Below, piece by piece: positions 26,355 through 35,651 of a DNA stretch of 64,000 bases. Position numbers and translations under genes: made by a program. Position 1 is the first letter of the stretch. Each line of letters begins with the position of its first letter. Source of the DNA: an uncultured Porphyromonadaceae bacterium. GTDB taxonomy: Bacteria; Bacteroidota; Bacteroidia; Bacteroidales; Muribaculaceae. The DNA lies in assembly GCA_947175545.1 (NCBI GenBank), contig CAMWNI010000012.1, positions 1 to 64,000 of the forward strand, given 5' to 3'. Under the pieces are notes generated by a model. It searched no databases, was not told where the DNA came from, and worked only from the letters and a program-made list of their open reading frames with translations.

Positions 26355-27715
26355 GCGATAATCAGGATAAACCTCCGGTCAAGCTTGGTTTCATCGGGCT
26401 TGCCGCACTGACCTTCGGGATGATGGTTGGCGCGGGAATTTTTAACATTCCGCAAAACATGGCCGCATCGGCCGGAGCCGGAGCTGTTGCGCTTTCGTGG
26501 TTAATCACTGCAGCCGGAATGTTGTTGCTTGTTCTGACGTTTAAAAAACTGACGGATCGACGTCCGGATCTGGATGCCGGAATCTATCAGTATGCGGCCG
26601 AGGGATTCGGAGCATATGCCGGATTCAATATGGCATGGGGCTATTGGCTATGTACGGCGTTTGCGAATGTCGCCTATGCCGTCATGCTCAATGACACGGT
26701 TGGCGCATTTTTTCCGTCACTGCTCGCCCACGGATGGGAAACGGTCATTTTTGGCACTATTCTTATCTGGCTTTACTATTTTATTGTCGCCTCGGGCATG
26801 AAGACGGCGAAATTGCTGACTGTTTTGCTCTCTGTGGTGAAAATAGCATCAATTGCTCTGATAGTTCTGCTGCTTGCTCTCAATTTCAAATTTGAGACCT
26901 TCCGGCTGTTTGACCTGACAGAGACCTCCGGCCTCGGCGAGCAGATTCGGGGAACGATGCTCGTTACGCTCTGGTGCTTTATTGGAATCGAAGGCGCATC
27001 AATTATGGCCGGACGGGCGAAGCGCACGTCTGACATCGGGAAGGCCACTATTGTCGGTTTTTTTGCCGCTTGGATTCTCTATTTTCTTGTGTCGCTGTTG
27101 TGTTACGGCGTAATGACGCGGCCTGAACTTGCCGGGCTGAAGGACCCTTCTGTCGCCTATGCCTTGCGTGAGATTATAGGCCAGTGGGCCTACTGGATGG
27201 TAATTGTTTCGGTGATTATCTCGCTCGGAGGCGGTTGGGTCGCATGGACTCTTGTCTGTGCGGAAGTCCCTTATGCTGCTGCGAGGGTCGGAATTCTTCC
27301 GCGTGTTTTCATGCGCCTGAACCGTCAGGGCATGCCGGCCTATGGATTATGCTTCTCAAGCATCGTCATGACCTTGTTTCTAATGTTGGTCATGACTGCC
27401 GATGATGTCTATTTGGCTGCATTGAATATTACGGGAATGATGATTCTTCCATGTTACCTGTTCTCTGGCCTTTACCTTTGGAAGTCAGCTCGCGGAGCAT
27501 CAAGGTGGGTAGGCATGGCATGTTCGCTTTTTTGCGGCTGGATGATCTATGCCGGAGGACTTTCTCTGTTTATGCAGACCTCGCTGTTCTATCTGATGGG
27601 CTTTGGATTCTATATTGCTGCCCGGCGCCAACAGCGTGTGCGCTTGCTCAACGGGAAAGAGACGGTGACATTCGCCCTGTTGGTGTTTGTTGCTGTTGTC
27701 TCTCTGTTGTTTTAG
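26351..27715 (+). CDS. APC-family basic amino acid/polyamine antiporter
   Basis: 454 aa with about 12 membrane segments. The first helix GMMVGAGIFNIPQNMA and the following GPDLDAGIYQYA-like segment (RPDLDAGIYQYAAEGFG) match the arginine:ornithine / lysine antiporter branch of the amino acid-polyamine-organocation superfamily. It would exchange a basic amino acid for its product across the inner membrane; the exact pair cannot be told. The start is taken as GTG at 26351, overlapping the radical SAM stop as GTGA; another in-frame GTG at 26336 is possible. It ends 24 bases before a convergent channel gene. Confidence 0.85.
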   Translation: MSDNQDKPPVKLGFIGLAALTFGMMVGAGIFNIPQNMAASAGAGAVALSWLITAAGMLLLVLTFKKLTDRRPDLDAGIYQYAAEGFGAYAGFNMAWGYWLCTAFANVAYAVMLNDTVGAFFPSLLAHGWETVIFGTILIWLYYFIVASGMKTAKLLTVLLSVVKIASIALIVLLLALNFKFETFRLFDLTETSGLGEQIRGTMLVTLWCFIGIEGASIMAGRAKRTSDIGKATIVGFFAAWILYFLVSLLCYGVMTRPELAGLKDPSVAYALREIIGQWAYWMVIVSVIISLGGGWVAWTLVCAEVPYAAARVGILPRVFMRLNRQGMPAYGLCFSSIVMTLFLMLVMTADDVYLAALNITGMMILPCYLFSGLYLWKSARGASRWVGMACSLFCGWMIYAGGLSLFMQTSLFYLMGFGFYIAARRQQRVRLLNGKETVTFALLVFVAVVSLLF

Positions 27716-27739
27716 GATGCGTTTGTTGCCGGCGGAGGC

Positions 27740-28447
27740 TTATGACTGTTTCGGCGGTTTGCTGTTGCGGGTTACGTAGTCGGTCAGATAGACGGTGAAG
27801 AGTGGGAAAATAATCATTCCGGTAATCGGAAGAATAACAGCGACTATCTTGCCCGCAACAGTGATAGGACTGATGTTGCAACCGACTGTCACGAGGTTCA
27901 TGGCCGTGAACCAGAGCGCCTCGCCATAGTTTGTGACGTCAGGGTTGATACCATATTCGCGCTGGAAAAATATCAGAGAACAGAAATAGGCGGTAAGCAA
28001 CATTATTGTTATGTAGCGTATGAAGAGCGAGGATACTGCGTTACTGCTCAGATAGCCGATTACGATTGACACGGCCAAGGCTCCTCGCGCAAGTGGAATG
28101 AACCGGATGAAGTAGAGCGTGTCGGCCGATAACTTCAGGTCAAGTTGATTGACTATGTTGAGATATGGAATTGAGAGTAGCAGGAAAAAAAGTCGGCTCT
28201 TCAGCGTGTGCTTTTTGTTGTTACTGCAAAAGAGTTCAACGAAAAAGTCAAGAATGAACACGATGCAGACCCAGAACTGGAACGTCATGTAACGATGGTC
28301 CAGGAGCAGGTCTTTCTTCTCGAACGTGTCAAATGAAATCCATACAATCATGATTGCCGAGAGAATCATGACCATATAATTGAAAATGCGCTGAAGATCA
28401 TCTGCAAACCGGTGATGTCGCCCGTCCTGTGGTATTTGAGTGTTCAT
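27740..28447 (-). CDS. Voltage-gated-like ion channel with atypical filter
   Basis: 235 aa with the six-helix plan of tetrameric cation channels: S1 near 22-40, S2 near 55-75, S3 near 84-100, S4 near 110-130, S5 near 140-160 and S6 near 198-222, with a pore loop between the last two. The S4 segment keeps only two arginines (115 and 121), so voltage sensing is doubtful. The pore reads TVGCN at 187-191 where potassium channels have TVGYG or TVGYGD. Probably an inner-membrane cation channel; ion preference is uncertain. Convergent with the antiporter and divergent from the chromate transporter genes. Confidence 0.8.
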   Translation of the reverse strand: MNTQIPQDGRHHRFADDLQRIFNYMVMILSAIMIVWISFDTFEKKDLLLDHRYMTFQFWVCIVFILDFFVELFCSNNKKHTLKSRLFFLLLSIPYLNIVNQLDLKLSADTLYFIRFIPLARGALAVSIVIGYLSSNAVSSLFIRYITIMLLTAYFCSLIFFQREYGINPDVTNYGEALWFTAMNLVTVGCNISPITVAGKIVAVILPITGMIIFPLFTVYLTDYVTRNSKPPKQS

Positions 28448-28509
28448 AAGAATAAATAGTTGGTTACAGTCTAAACACTTTGTGGCGCGTAAATGTTGGT
28501 TGACATAGG

Positions 28510-28541
28510 TTTCGTTATTCCGCGGATTTTGCTTAACTTTG
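28510..28541 (+). promoter_or_regulatory. Promoter of the chromate transporter pair and folC
   Basis: A weak -33 element TTTC at 28510-28513, a 20-base spacer and a perfect TAACTTTG at 28534-28541. The ATG at 28552 lies only 10 bases after the element, so the leader would be about five bases. Confidence 0.65.
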
Positions 28542-28551
28542 TCGGCGAATT

Positions 28552-29124
28552 ATGGAAAGGAAAGAGAATAGCAGTCTGTTGTCGCTTTTTTTGACATTTG
28601 CCAAAATCGGCGCGTTCACGTTCGGCGGTGGTTGGGCAATGATTGCAATAATGCAGCGCGAAATCGTTGACAAGCATCATTGGCTCGAAAAAGAGGAGTT
28701 TATGGATCAGCTTGCGGTTGCGCAGTCTATGCCTGGCATCCTGGCGGTCAATATCTCAGTGGCGGTCGGAGACAAAATTGCCGGTACCCGCGGCACGGTT
28801 GTCAGCGCACTGGGAACCATCTTGCCCTCCTTCATTATAATTTTGGCTATTGCCATTTTCCTGACGCCTGACATCATAAAGAATAACCCGGTTGTCAGCA
28901 AGGTTTTTCGGGGAATCCGTCCTGCGGTTGTCGCCCTGATTATTGCTCCGCTCGTAACTAACTGGAAATCGGCCGGAATTGGCTGGAAAACGGCGTGGAT
29001 TCCAATTGGCAGTGCATTGCTGATCTGGAGCGGATGGCCCGTTGTCAGCAACCCGATTCTATATATCATTCTTGGTGGCCTTGGCGGCTGGTTCGTATTC
29101 GGCAGAAAGGAGAAGGCCAAATGA
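28552..29124 (+). CDS. Chromate transporter family protein, first half
   Basis: 190 aa, one CHR domain with about six membrane segments. The family motif appears as FGGGWAMIAIMQREIV near residues 22-38 and is followed by QSMPGILAVNISV. Many ChrA transporters are a fusion of two such domains; here they are two short genes, which usually work as a pair. In gut anaerobes the natural anion may not be chromate. Overlaps the second half by four bases (ATGA). Confidence 0.88.
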   Translation: MERKENSSLLSLFLTFAKIGAFTFGGGWAMIAIMQREIVDKHHWLEKEEFMDQLAVAQSMPGILAVNISVAVGDKIAGTRGTVVSALGTILPSFIIILAIAIFLTPDIIKNNPVVSKVFRGIRPAVVALIIAPLVTNWKSAGIGWKTAWIPIGSALLIWSGWPVVSNPILYIILGGLGGWFVFGRKEKAK

Positions 29125-29690
29125 TTTACCTAAGACTGATTTGGTCATATCTGAAAATTGGACTTTTCGGATTTGGCGGCGGATATGCAATGCTGACGCT
29201 CATAGAACGGGAAATCGTTGGTAACGGCTGGATTACTTCGACTATGTTTACCGACATAGTTGCCATCTCGCAAATGACTCCCGGTCCGATTGGTATCAAT
29301 TCCGCAACATATATCGGCTATGTTGCGCCAGGCGAGGTCAATCCCGCTTTTGCGTCCCCGATGTGGGGCCTGCTCGGTTCCGTAATATGTACGCTGACGG
29401 TTGTGTTGCCCTCCTATCTGCTGGTGCTTTACACCTCTCATTTCATACGTCGCCACAAGGAGTCGGCCGCCATCAAGGGAATTTTTGCCGGATTGCGTCC
29501 CGTGACCATTGGCCTCATCGCTTCGGCAGCATTACTGCTGTGCAACGGAGAAAATTTTGGCACGGACACTCAGACGGTTATCAAGAGTATAATACTGTGT
29601 GCATCGGCATTTTTTGCCACATATATATTGAAAATACACCCAATCGCAGTGATTTGCGCGGCTGGGCTTCTCGGTTATTTTATTTTCTGA
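29121..29690 (+). CDS. Chromate transporter family protein, second half
   Basis: 189 aa, second CHR domain: FGFGGGYAMLTLIEREIV at residues 15-32 and QMTPGPIGINSATYIG, the C-terminal-type signature. The ATG at 29121 overlaps the partner's stop codon as ATGA and is preferred over an in-frame codon inside the upstream gene. Its stop overlaps the folC start (TGATG). The pair most likely assembles as an antiparallel heterodimer, as inferred for short CHR proteins. Confidence 0.88.
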   Translation: MIYLRLIWSYLKIGLFGFGGGYAMLTLIEREIVGNGWITSTMFTDIVAISQMTPGPIGINSATYIGYVAPGEVNPAFASPMWGLLGSVICTLTVVLPSYLLVLYTSHFIRRHKESAAIKGIFAGLRPVTIGLIASAALLLCNGENFGTDTQTVIKSIILCASAFFATYILKIHPIAVICAAGLLGYFIF

Positions 29691-30922
29691 TGGACTACGC
29701 TCAGACTCTTGACTGGCTCTTTACACAGACAACCGTCTTTCAGCGCGACGGAGCATCTGCTTATAAGCCGGGGTTGGAGACGATTACTCGCCTTTGCGAT
29801 GCGTTTGGCTCTCCTCACCGCCGGTTACGCTGCGTACATGTTGCCGGAACCAATGGAAAGGGGTCTACTTCGTCGACCCTTGCCGCTGTCTTCCAGTCGG
29901 CCGGACTGAAAACGGCGCTCTATACGTCGCCTCACCTTGTTGATTTTCGTGAGCGTATACGCATTGACGGACAGATGATTCCTCGCGAAAATGTCGTTGA
30001 CTTCGTCCGACGGTACCATGCTGCTTCACTTGGGCTGCAACCGTCGTTTTTCGAGTTGACAACGGCCATGGCTTTTGAATGGTTTGCCGATGCCGGAGTT
30101 GATATTGCCGTTATTGAGGTCGGACTCGGAGGCCGCCTGGACAGTACCAACATCATAACTCCTGAAGTCAGCGTCATCACCAACATTTCGCCTGACCATA
30201 CGTCGCTGCTTGGCTCGACTCCGGCGGAGATTGCCGGCGAAAAGGCCGGAATTATCAAGCCTGGAGTCCCGGTTGTTATCGGCGAGGCAAATGATGTCCA
30301 CGTTCGGCGTGTTTTTGAGGAAAAAGCGCGCCTTTGCGAGTCTGAAATCCGTTTTGCAGCGCCGATTGAGGCTGTGAAGTCGCCTTTGGGAGGGTGGGAT
30401 TATCCCGCGGAGTGTCTGCATGGCGAACTCGAAGGTTCTTTCCAGCCAAAAAACATGGCGACCGTTCTCGAAGTCCTCAAGTTCTTCCCCGAGATTCCAC
30501 ATTCGGCAATAGCCGCAGGCGTCGCCGACGTCATGGCCCTTACAGGATTGCGCGGGCGCATGACACGCACCCTGCTTCCCGACGGCCGTACCCTCATATA
30601 TGACACCGGCCATAACCCGGGGGCCTGGCAATATCTCGGGCCGGAACTCTCGGCCATTCCTGATCTTACAATGATTATCGGCTTTGCCGCCGATAAAGAT
30701 GTCCAAGCCATTCTTCACCTCCTTCCGCGCCATTCTGACTATATCTTCACGCGTCCCGAAGGCAACCGTGGACTCGATCCCGAAATTCTCCTCCAAATGG
30801 CTCGGGAAGTCGGCCTTGACGGACGAGTAGCCAACAGTGTCCCCGCTGCACTCGCCCTCCCTTCATCCCGGACCATCTTCGTGGGCGGCAGCAACTTCAT
30901 TGTTGCCCAACTCCCGGTCTAA
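29690..30922 (+). CDS. folC: Dihydrofolate synthase / folylpolyglutamate synthase
   Basis: FolC (410 aa) adds glutamate to dihydropteroate and to folates using ATP. The P-loop VAGTNGKGSTSSTLA lies near residues 46-60, followed by SPHLVDFRERIRIDG, the VIEVGLGGRLDSTN motif and the DTGHNPGAW C-terminal-domain signature. A Mur-ligase relative of ordinary length. The ATG at 29690 shares one base with the upstream stop. It ends the plus-strand unit and is followed by a terminator. Confidence 0.95.
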   Translation: MDYAQTLDWLFTQTTVFQRDGASAYKPGLETITRLCDAFGSPHRRLRCVHVAGTNGKGSTSSTLAAVFQSAGLKTALYTSPHLVDFRERIRIDGQMIPRENVVDFVRRYHAASLGLQPSFFELTTAMAFEWFADAGVDIAVIEVGLGGRLDSTNIITPEVSVITNISPDHTSLLGSTPAEIAGEKAGIIKPGVPVVIGEANDVHVRRVFEEKARLCESEIRFAAPIEAVKSPLGGWDYPAECLHGELEGSFQPKNMATVLEVLKFFPEIPHSAIAAGVADVMALTGLRGRMTRTLLPDGRTLIYDTGHNPGAWQYLGPELSAIPDLTMIIGFAADKDVQAILHLLPRHSDYIFTRPEGNRGLDPEILLQMAREVGLDGRVANSVPAALALPSSRTIFVGGSNFIVAQLPV

Positions 30923-30937
30923 CAACTGATGTTGTGC

Positions 30938-30970
30938 GACAAGCGGAGACCGGTGGGGCCTCCGCTTGTC
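30938..30970. terminator. Terminator between convergent folC and OmpA-family genes
   Basis: GACAAGCGGAG (30938-30948) and its exact complement at 30960-30970 form an 11-base-pair stem with an 11-base loop. It sits 15 bases past the folC stop and 25 bases past the stop of the convergent gene. The flanking T-run is weak on both sides. Confidence 0.7.
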
Positions 30971-30994
30971 TTGGATATGAGTTTTACATGGGTA

Positions 30995-32194
30995 TTATTG
31001 CTGGGAGAAGATTACGATGCGGTTCCAGTTGTTGGTCTCGTAGGGTTGCTGGCTTGAGCCTTCGGCTGACTTGGTCAGGCGGTCGGCGTTGATGCCATAG
31101 TTGTTGACGAGGATGTCATAAACGGCCTGGGCGCGCTTTTCGGACAGCTTCTGGTTGTAAGAGGAGGTGCCGGTATTTTTGTCGGCATAGCCGGTGATAG
31201 TCACTTTTGCTTCAGGATTAGCTTTCATGTATTCGGCTACGTTGTAGACGTTAACCATTTCCATGGGTGATACTCTGGCCGAGTTAATGGTGAAGCGTAC
31301 GGTACTCATCAGCGGTGCAGGCTCGGGAGCTGCGACTTCGGTCACGACGGTGGTGACTTCGGGACATGGAAGTTGGCTTTCGGCTTCGACGAGTGCGGCA
31401 GCGGTGGTTGCGAGTTCGGCGCGGAGGTCATTGACCTGGCCGTTCAGGTCTGCGATATAAGTATCGTAAGCGCAGGGGTCGTAAGTCTGGAACGACTTGC
31501 CGCCAAGGTTGAACGTGAAGCCTCCGGTTCCCTGAAATCCGAGGTCGAAGGGACGGCCAAGGGCAATGTTGTTGCTGTTGTCTGCGGCGAAAGTGGCGCG
31601 ACCTTCAAGGAAGAAGTCAACATAGCGGCAAAGACGGAAGCGGATCTGCAGACCGGCGCTGACGGGAAGGGCCCACTGGTTTTTGCGGATTCCTCCCTTA
31701 CTCATGATGTTTTCGGCGTCCTGATAACCGCTGAAGTGGTAGTTATAGGTGCCTCCGATTCCGATGAAGGGAATGACGCTGACGGGGCGGTTAAGGTTGA
31801 CGCCACCCAGGGAGTTACACATGTCCCACATCACGTCGCCGTAGATGCTTGCCGAACGATAGTGCATTACTCCGCCCGAAAGGGACTCGGCCACGTTGCC
31901 GTAGGCTCCGGTAAAGCGGAAGCCGAAGTAAGGCGAGAACCAGCGGCCGAAACCGCCGGCATACTGGGCGCCTATTTTGATGTCATTGTCCTTGAAGCCC
32001 TCGGCCACAGGAAAATTGACACCGGCTCCAAGTTGAATGAACCAGCCGTCGCGCCATGAGTTATAATACTTGACATCACATGAGGGGACCTCGGTGACTG
32101 TTACGGATTCCTCGGTGACGGCTGCGGTTTGTGCAGCGGTCGATCCGACGCCCATGCAGAGGGCAAAAAGCGGGAGTAATGCGTGTCTTTTCAT
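30995..32194 (-). CDS. OmpA-family outer membrane porin-like protein
   Basis: 399 aa. Signal peptide of about 21 residues ending in STAAQ, an N-terminal eight-stranded-type barrel (about 45-240, rich in G/Y/F strand pairs), a short helical linker with DLNGQVNDLRAELATTAAAL, and a C-terminal OmpA domain (about 290-399) with TITGYADKNTGTSSYNQKLSEKRA that binds peptidoglycan; the binding Asp and Arg are present. Probably an abundant outer-membrane anchoring protein. It is a single gene; I find no consensus -7 element in the 128 bases upstream. Confidence 0.92.
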   Translation of the reverse strand: MKRHALLPLFALCMGVGSTAAQTAAVTEESVTVTEVPSCDVKYYNSWRDGWFIQLGAGVNFPVAEGFKDNDIKIGAQYAGGFGRWFSPYFGFRFTGAYGNVAESLSGGVMHYRSASIYGDVMWDMCNSLGGVNLNRPVSVIPFIGIGGTYNYHFSGYQDAENIMSKGGIRKNQWALPVSAGLQIRFRLCRYVDFFLEGRATFAADNSNNIALGRPFDLGFQGTGGFTFNLGGKSFQTYDPCAYDTYIADLNGQVNDLRAELATTAAALVEAESQLPCPEVTTVVTEVAAPEPAPLMSTVRFTINSARVSPMEMVNVYNVAEYMKANPEAKVTITGYADKNTGTSSYNQKLSEKRAQAVYDILVNNYGINADRLTKSAEGSSQQPYETNNWNRIVIFSQQ

Positions 32195-32284
32195 TAGTTA
32201 AACAGTTAATTTTTGTTTTACTCTGTAAACTAAACAAAACGCGTGCAATGATGGTTCACCTCATATGCAAAAAAATTTAGACCA

Positions 32285-32316
32285 CGTTCCCCGGTATTAA
32301 CAAATATTGGGGAACG
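32285..32316 (-). terminator. Terminator after metH
   Basis: A 14-base arm (32285-32298) pairs with 32303-32316 around a four-base loop, with two G-T wobbles in the middle. It lies six bases past the metH stop; a run of seven T on the minus strand follows about ten bases later. Between it and the OmpA-family start (32195-32284) I see no other feature. Confidence 0.7.
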
Positions 32317-32321
32317 GGGAT

Positions 32322-35300
32322 TTAGAAATATCGGGCCGAGGGGTGGGCTATAATCAGTCCGCAGGTGCTGGAGCCGGGGTGCATGGCGCCGTTTTCGGTC
32401 AGAGTGATGCCGAGCGGCGCAAGAGGCAGCAGACTGTCAAGTTTGAAAATCAGCCGCTGGTCCGGAAGCGAGGAGTAGCCAACGGCAGGACGGATTGATT
32501 TTTCGCACCCCCAGAGGTCCGAGTCTATGCGGCGGTTAAGCCATTCTGTCGCGGCTTCTGCAAGCCGGTGGCCGAGGGTCTGACGCAGCAGTCGCCAGTA
32601 TTCGTCTCCTTCGTCAGTGAAGTTGACGCAGACAGCAAACACACCTATATGGTCTCCGGCCGGGGCGATGAAGTCGGCAAGAGACAGACAGAGTCCGGAC
32701 GCCGTGTTTGGCCGCATGCTGCGCGGCATTTCAAGCTCTACTCCATTAGCCGTAACAGTTTCTGGTGCGGTGCGCGTGGCCGGAATGATGTCAACGACGG
32801 CGTTGACTGTCGGGTTCATGCGTTGGAGTTCAAGTTTGGCATCGGCGAGCAGGCGCACCGCTTCGTCTGATTTTCCCGATGGGTCAAGGCGCCATTCTCC
32901 AAGAAAGGCCCGGCGGTTAATAAGCGGAATTAGCTCCGCAAGAGAGGGGTGAAACTCATGGCGCCCGGGCTTCAGAGGGACCGGAGCATGTACGCTGACC
33001 GGATCAGAGTGTTTTCGTGCTTCTTCTGGCGAAAGCGGAGGAGTTTTCTCGCTGTGAATGCGTCTGAGTTCACTTTGTTCGGCGCGGATGGCTTCCTGCA
33101 CGTCTGGGTCGGAGATGCGTTTGGCGATTGCGGGTAACGTTGCGGCATCGGCGGTGCGCACCACCGTCCCGTCATAGAGCGGTGCGATCTTCATTGCTGT
33201 GTGAAGCGGAGAGGTCGTTGCTCCGCCAACAAAGAGAGGCACACTCAGACCGCGCTTTTGAAGCAGGCTGGCAACGTTGGCCATTTCGCGCAGGGAGGGG
33301 GTAATCAGTCCGCTAAGTCCAATGGCGTCGGCATGTTCATTGACGGCTGTTTCGACAATCTTCTCGGCCGGAACCATCACGCCAAGGTCAATAATTCGGA
33401 AACCGGCGCAACGCATGACGACGGCGACGATGTTCTTTCCGATGTCATGAACATCGCCTTTGACCGTTGCAAGAACCATTGTCGGTTGCGAGGCATTTCC
33501 GTCGGCTTGTTGGCCTTCGGTTTCAATAAACGGAGTGAGGTGTTCGACCGCTTTGCGCATAACTGCAGCCGAGCGCACAACTTGGGGCAGAAACATTTTC
33601 CCTTCGCCAAAGAGTTCGCCGATGCGGTTCATTGCGTCCATCAGCTCGCCGTTAATGACTGACATTGCCGACCCTTCGCGGCTTACAGCCTCGTCAAGCA
33701 TCGGCTCAAGGCCTTCGTCGCGTCCGGCAATCAGCAGCGTGCTGAGTGTCGGTTTCTCTTTTTCGGCGACTTTCTTGCCAGCTGAAGCTCCTGGTTTGGG
33801 AGTGGTGGCTGCTGACGATTCTGTTGCCATCACGGTCAGTCGTTCAGTGGCGTCGGCCCGACGGCATAGCAGAACGTCATCAATGGCTTCGAGCAACTGT
33901 GGGTCCATGTCGGGTGTTGGCTCAATCGGAGCCGTTGGACTCATTATAGCCATGTCAAGTCCGGCTTTGCGGCCATGAGCAATGAAAAGTGCGTGCATGG
34001 CCTTTCGCAGCGGATTGTTGCCACGAAAGGAGAAGGAAAGGTTGCTGATTCCACCGCTTACTCGTGCGCCTGGAAGATTTTCAGTAATCCATTGGGTTGC
34101 TCGCAGAAAGTCGAGGGCGTAGGAGTCATGGTCGGCAATGCCGGTTGCTACTGCGAGGACGTTCGGGTCAAACACGATTTCATTGCCCCGGAAACCGGCT
34201 TTTTCGGTCAGCAATCGGTAAGATCGGTTGCAGATTTCAACACGGCGTTCAAACGTGTCGGCCTGGCCTTTTTCATCGAACGCCATGACAACGACAGCGG
34301 CGCCGAGACGTCGAATGGTCCGTGCATGTTCAATAAACAGGTCCTCTCCTTCTTTCAGGCTGATTGAATTGACAATTGAGCGCCCCTGAAGTAGCTTCAA
34401 GGCTCGTTCGATTACGCAAAAGTCGCTTGAGTCAATCATCAGCGGGACTGATGCCGTCTGCGGGTCAACGGCAAGCATGCTGACAAACTTAGCCATTGCC
34501 TCCGGAGCATCGAGCATTCCGTCATCCATATTAATATCAAGCGTGCGCGCGCCCGCGCGTGTCTGCGCTACGGCAATTTCAAGAGCCTCGTCATAGTTCC
34601 CGTCGTTGATTAGGTTTAGGAACTTGCGGCTTCCGGCAACGTTGCAACGCTCGCCGACCTTCATGAACTCACCCTTTGGCAGGTCAAGCGCTTCGAGGCC
34701 TGAAAGGTGAAGGTCTGAATTCGGGCGGCTAACTTTGCGAGGCCGGGCGTTCCGCGCCTCAGCGGCAATCAGGCGGATGTGGTCGGGGGTTGTGCCGCAG
34801 CACCCGCCGATAATGTTGACAAGCCCTTCCGAAAGTATTGTCCTGACGGTCGATGCCATTTTTTCCGGGGTTTCAACGTATTGGCCAAGCTCGTCTGGGA
34901 GGCCGGCGTTGGGATGGCAGCTGACAAGGCAGTCAAGGTTCTGCAAATCGCGCAGAAAAGGAATCATTCCGTCTGCTCCAAAACCGCAGTTAAGTCCGAT
35001 TGATAGCGGACGGGCGTGGCTGACGGAGTTGACAAATGCGCGCAAGGTCTGACCTGAGAGCAGACGTCCGGCTTCCGTCAGGGTTGCGGAAATCATCAGA
35101 GGAACTTTTCGCCCGCTCTCGTCCTGGGCGTGTTCGATGCCGATAATGGCAGCCTTGGCGTTGAGCGTGTCAAACGCCGTTTCAATCATCAGCAGGTCAA
35201 CTCCGCCTTCGAGCAGGCCGGCGGCCTGCTCCGCATAAGCGTCGGCAAGACGGTCGAAGTCAACGTCGCCGCCAAGCGACAGCGAAACATTTGTCGGTCC

Positions 35301-35651
35301 CATTGAGCCGCAGACAAGCGTCGGCGTCCCTGCGGCTGCGCGTCGACCCACTTCAGCTCCCGCGCGGGCAATTTCGCGTGCATGGTCCTGAAGACCATAG
35401 TCGGCAAGCGAAATCGCATTCGAGTTGAATGTATTGGTCTCAATAATGTCTGCCCCGGCTTCGATATATGCGCGATGGATGCGTTCAATCGCATCGGGGA
35501 GTGTCAGACATAGCAAGTCGTTACAACCCTTTAGCTCGCACCGCCAGTCAGCAAACCTACTTCCACGAAAATCAGATTCATCAAGTCCGAGTCGTTGAAT
35601 CATCGTACCCATGGCTCCGTCAAGAACCAGGATTCTCTCTTTGAGTTCCAT
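32322..35651 (-). CDS. metH: Cobalamin-dependent methionine synthase
   Basis: MetH (1109 aa) moves a methyl group from methyltetrahydrofolate to homocysteine through cobalamin. Domains: homocysteine-binding barrel (about 1-310) with zinc ligands Cys222, Cys284 and Cys285; pterin-binding barrel (about 325-600); B12 cap and Rossmann domains (about 640-880) with DVHDIG and the cobalamin-ligating His735; and the AdoMet reactivation domain (about 930-1109) with RPAVGYSSLPD. Shorter than E. coli MetH (1227 aa), and residues 611-634 are a low-complexity Ala/Lys/Pro linker. ATG at 35651 shares its first base with the metF stop; the in-frame codons further upstream lie inside metF. Confidence 0.96.
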   Translation of the reverse strand: MELKERILVLDGAMGTMIQRLGLDESDFRGSRFADWRCELKGCNDLLCLTLPDAIERIHRAYIEAGADIIETNTFNSNAISLADYGLQDHAREIARAGAEVGRRAAAGTPTLVCGSMGPTNVSLSLGGDVDFDRLADAYAEQAAGLLEGGVDLLMIETAFDTLNAKAAIIGIEHAQDESGRKVPLMISATLTEAGRLLSGQTLRAFVNSVSHARPLSIGLNCGFGADGMIPFLRDLQNLDCLVSCHPNAGLPDELGQYVETPEKMASTVRTILSEGLVNIIGGCCGTTPDHIRLIAAEARNARPRKVSRPNSDLHLSGLEALDLPKGEFMKVGERCNVAGSRKFLNLINDGNYDEALEIAVAQTRAGARTLDINMDDGMLDAPEAMAKFVSMLAVDPQTASVPLMIDSSDFCVIERALKLLQGRSIVNSISLKEGEDLFIEHARTIRRLGAAVVVMAFDEKGQADTFERRVEICNRSYRLLTEKAGFRGNEIVFDPNVLAVATGIADHDSYALDFLRATQWITENLPGARVSGGISNLSFSFRGNNPLRKAMHALFIAHGRKAGLDMAIMSPTAPIEPTPDMDPQLLEAIDDVLLCRRADATERLTVMATESSAATTPKPGASAGKKVAEKEKPTLSTLLIAGRDEGLEPMLDEAVSREGSAMSVINGELMDAMNRIGELFGEGKMFLPQVVRSAAVMRKAVEHLTPFIETEGQQADGNASQPTMVLATVKGDVHDIGKNIVAVVMRCAGFRIIDLGVMVPAEKIVETAVNEHADAIGLSGLITPSLREMANVASLLQKRGLSVPLFVGGATTSPLHTAMKIAPLYDGTVVRTADAATLPAIAKRISDPDVQEAIRAEQSELRRIHSEKTPPLSPEEARKHSDPVSVHAPVPLKPGRHEFHPSLAELIPLINRRAFLGEWRLDPSGKSDEAVRLLADAKLELQRMNPTVNAVVDIIPATRTAPETVTANGVELEMPRSMRPNTASGLCLSLADFIAPAGDHIGVFAVCVNFTDEGDEYWRLLRQTLGHRLAEAATEWLNRRIDSDLWGCEKSIRPAVGYSSLPDQRLIFKLDSLLPLAPLGITLTENGAMHPGSSTCGLIIAHPSARYF

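Noticed and set aside
28552-29690. Split chromate transporter taken as a frameshifted single gene
   Set aside because: Each half has its own CHR signature and start codon, the ATGA overlap is typical of a coupled pair, and short two-gene forms are known for this family.
30026-30796. A 256-codon minus-strand frame opposite folC
   Set aside because: Shadow of a well-supported gene; no start context or family.
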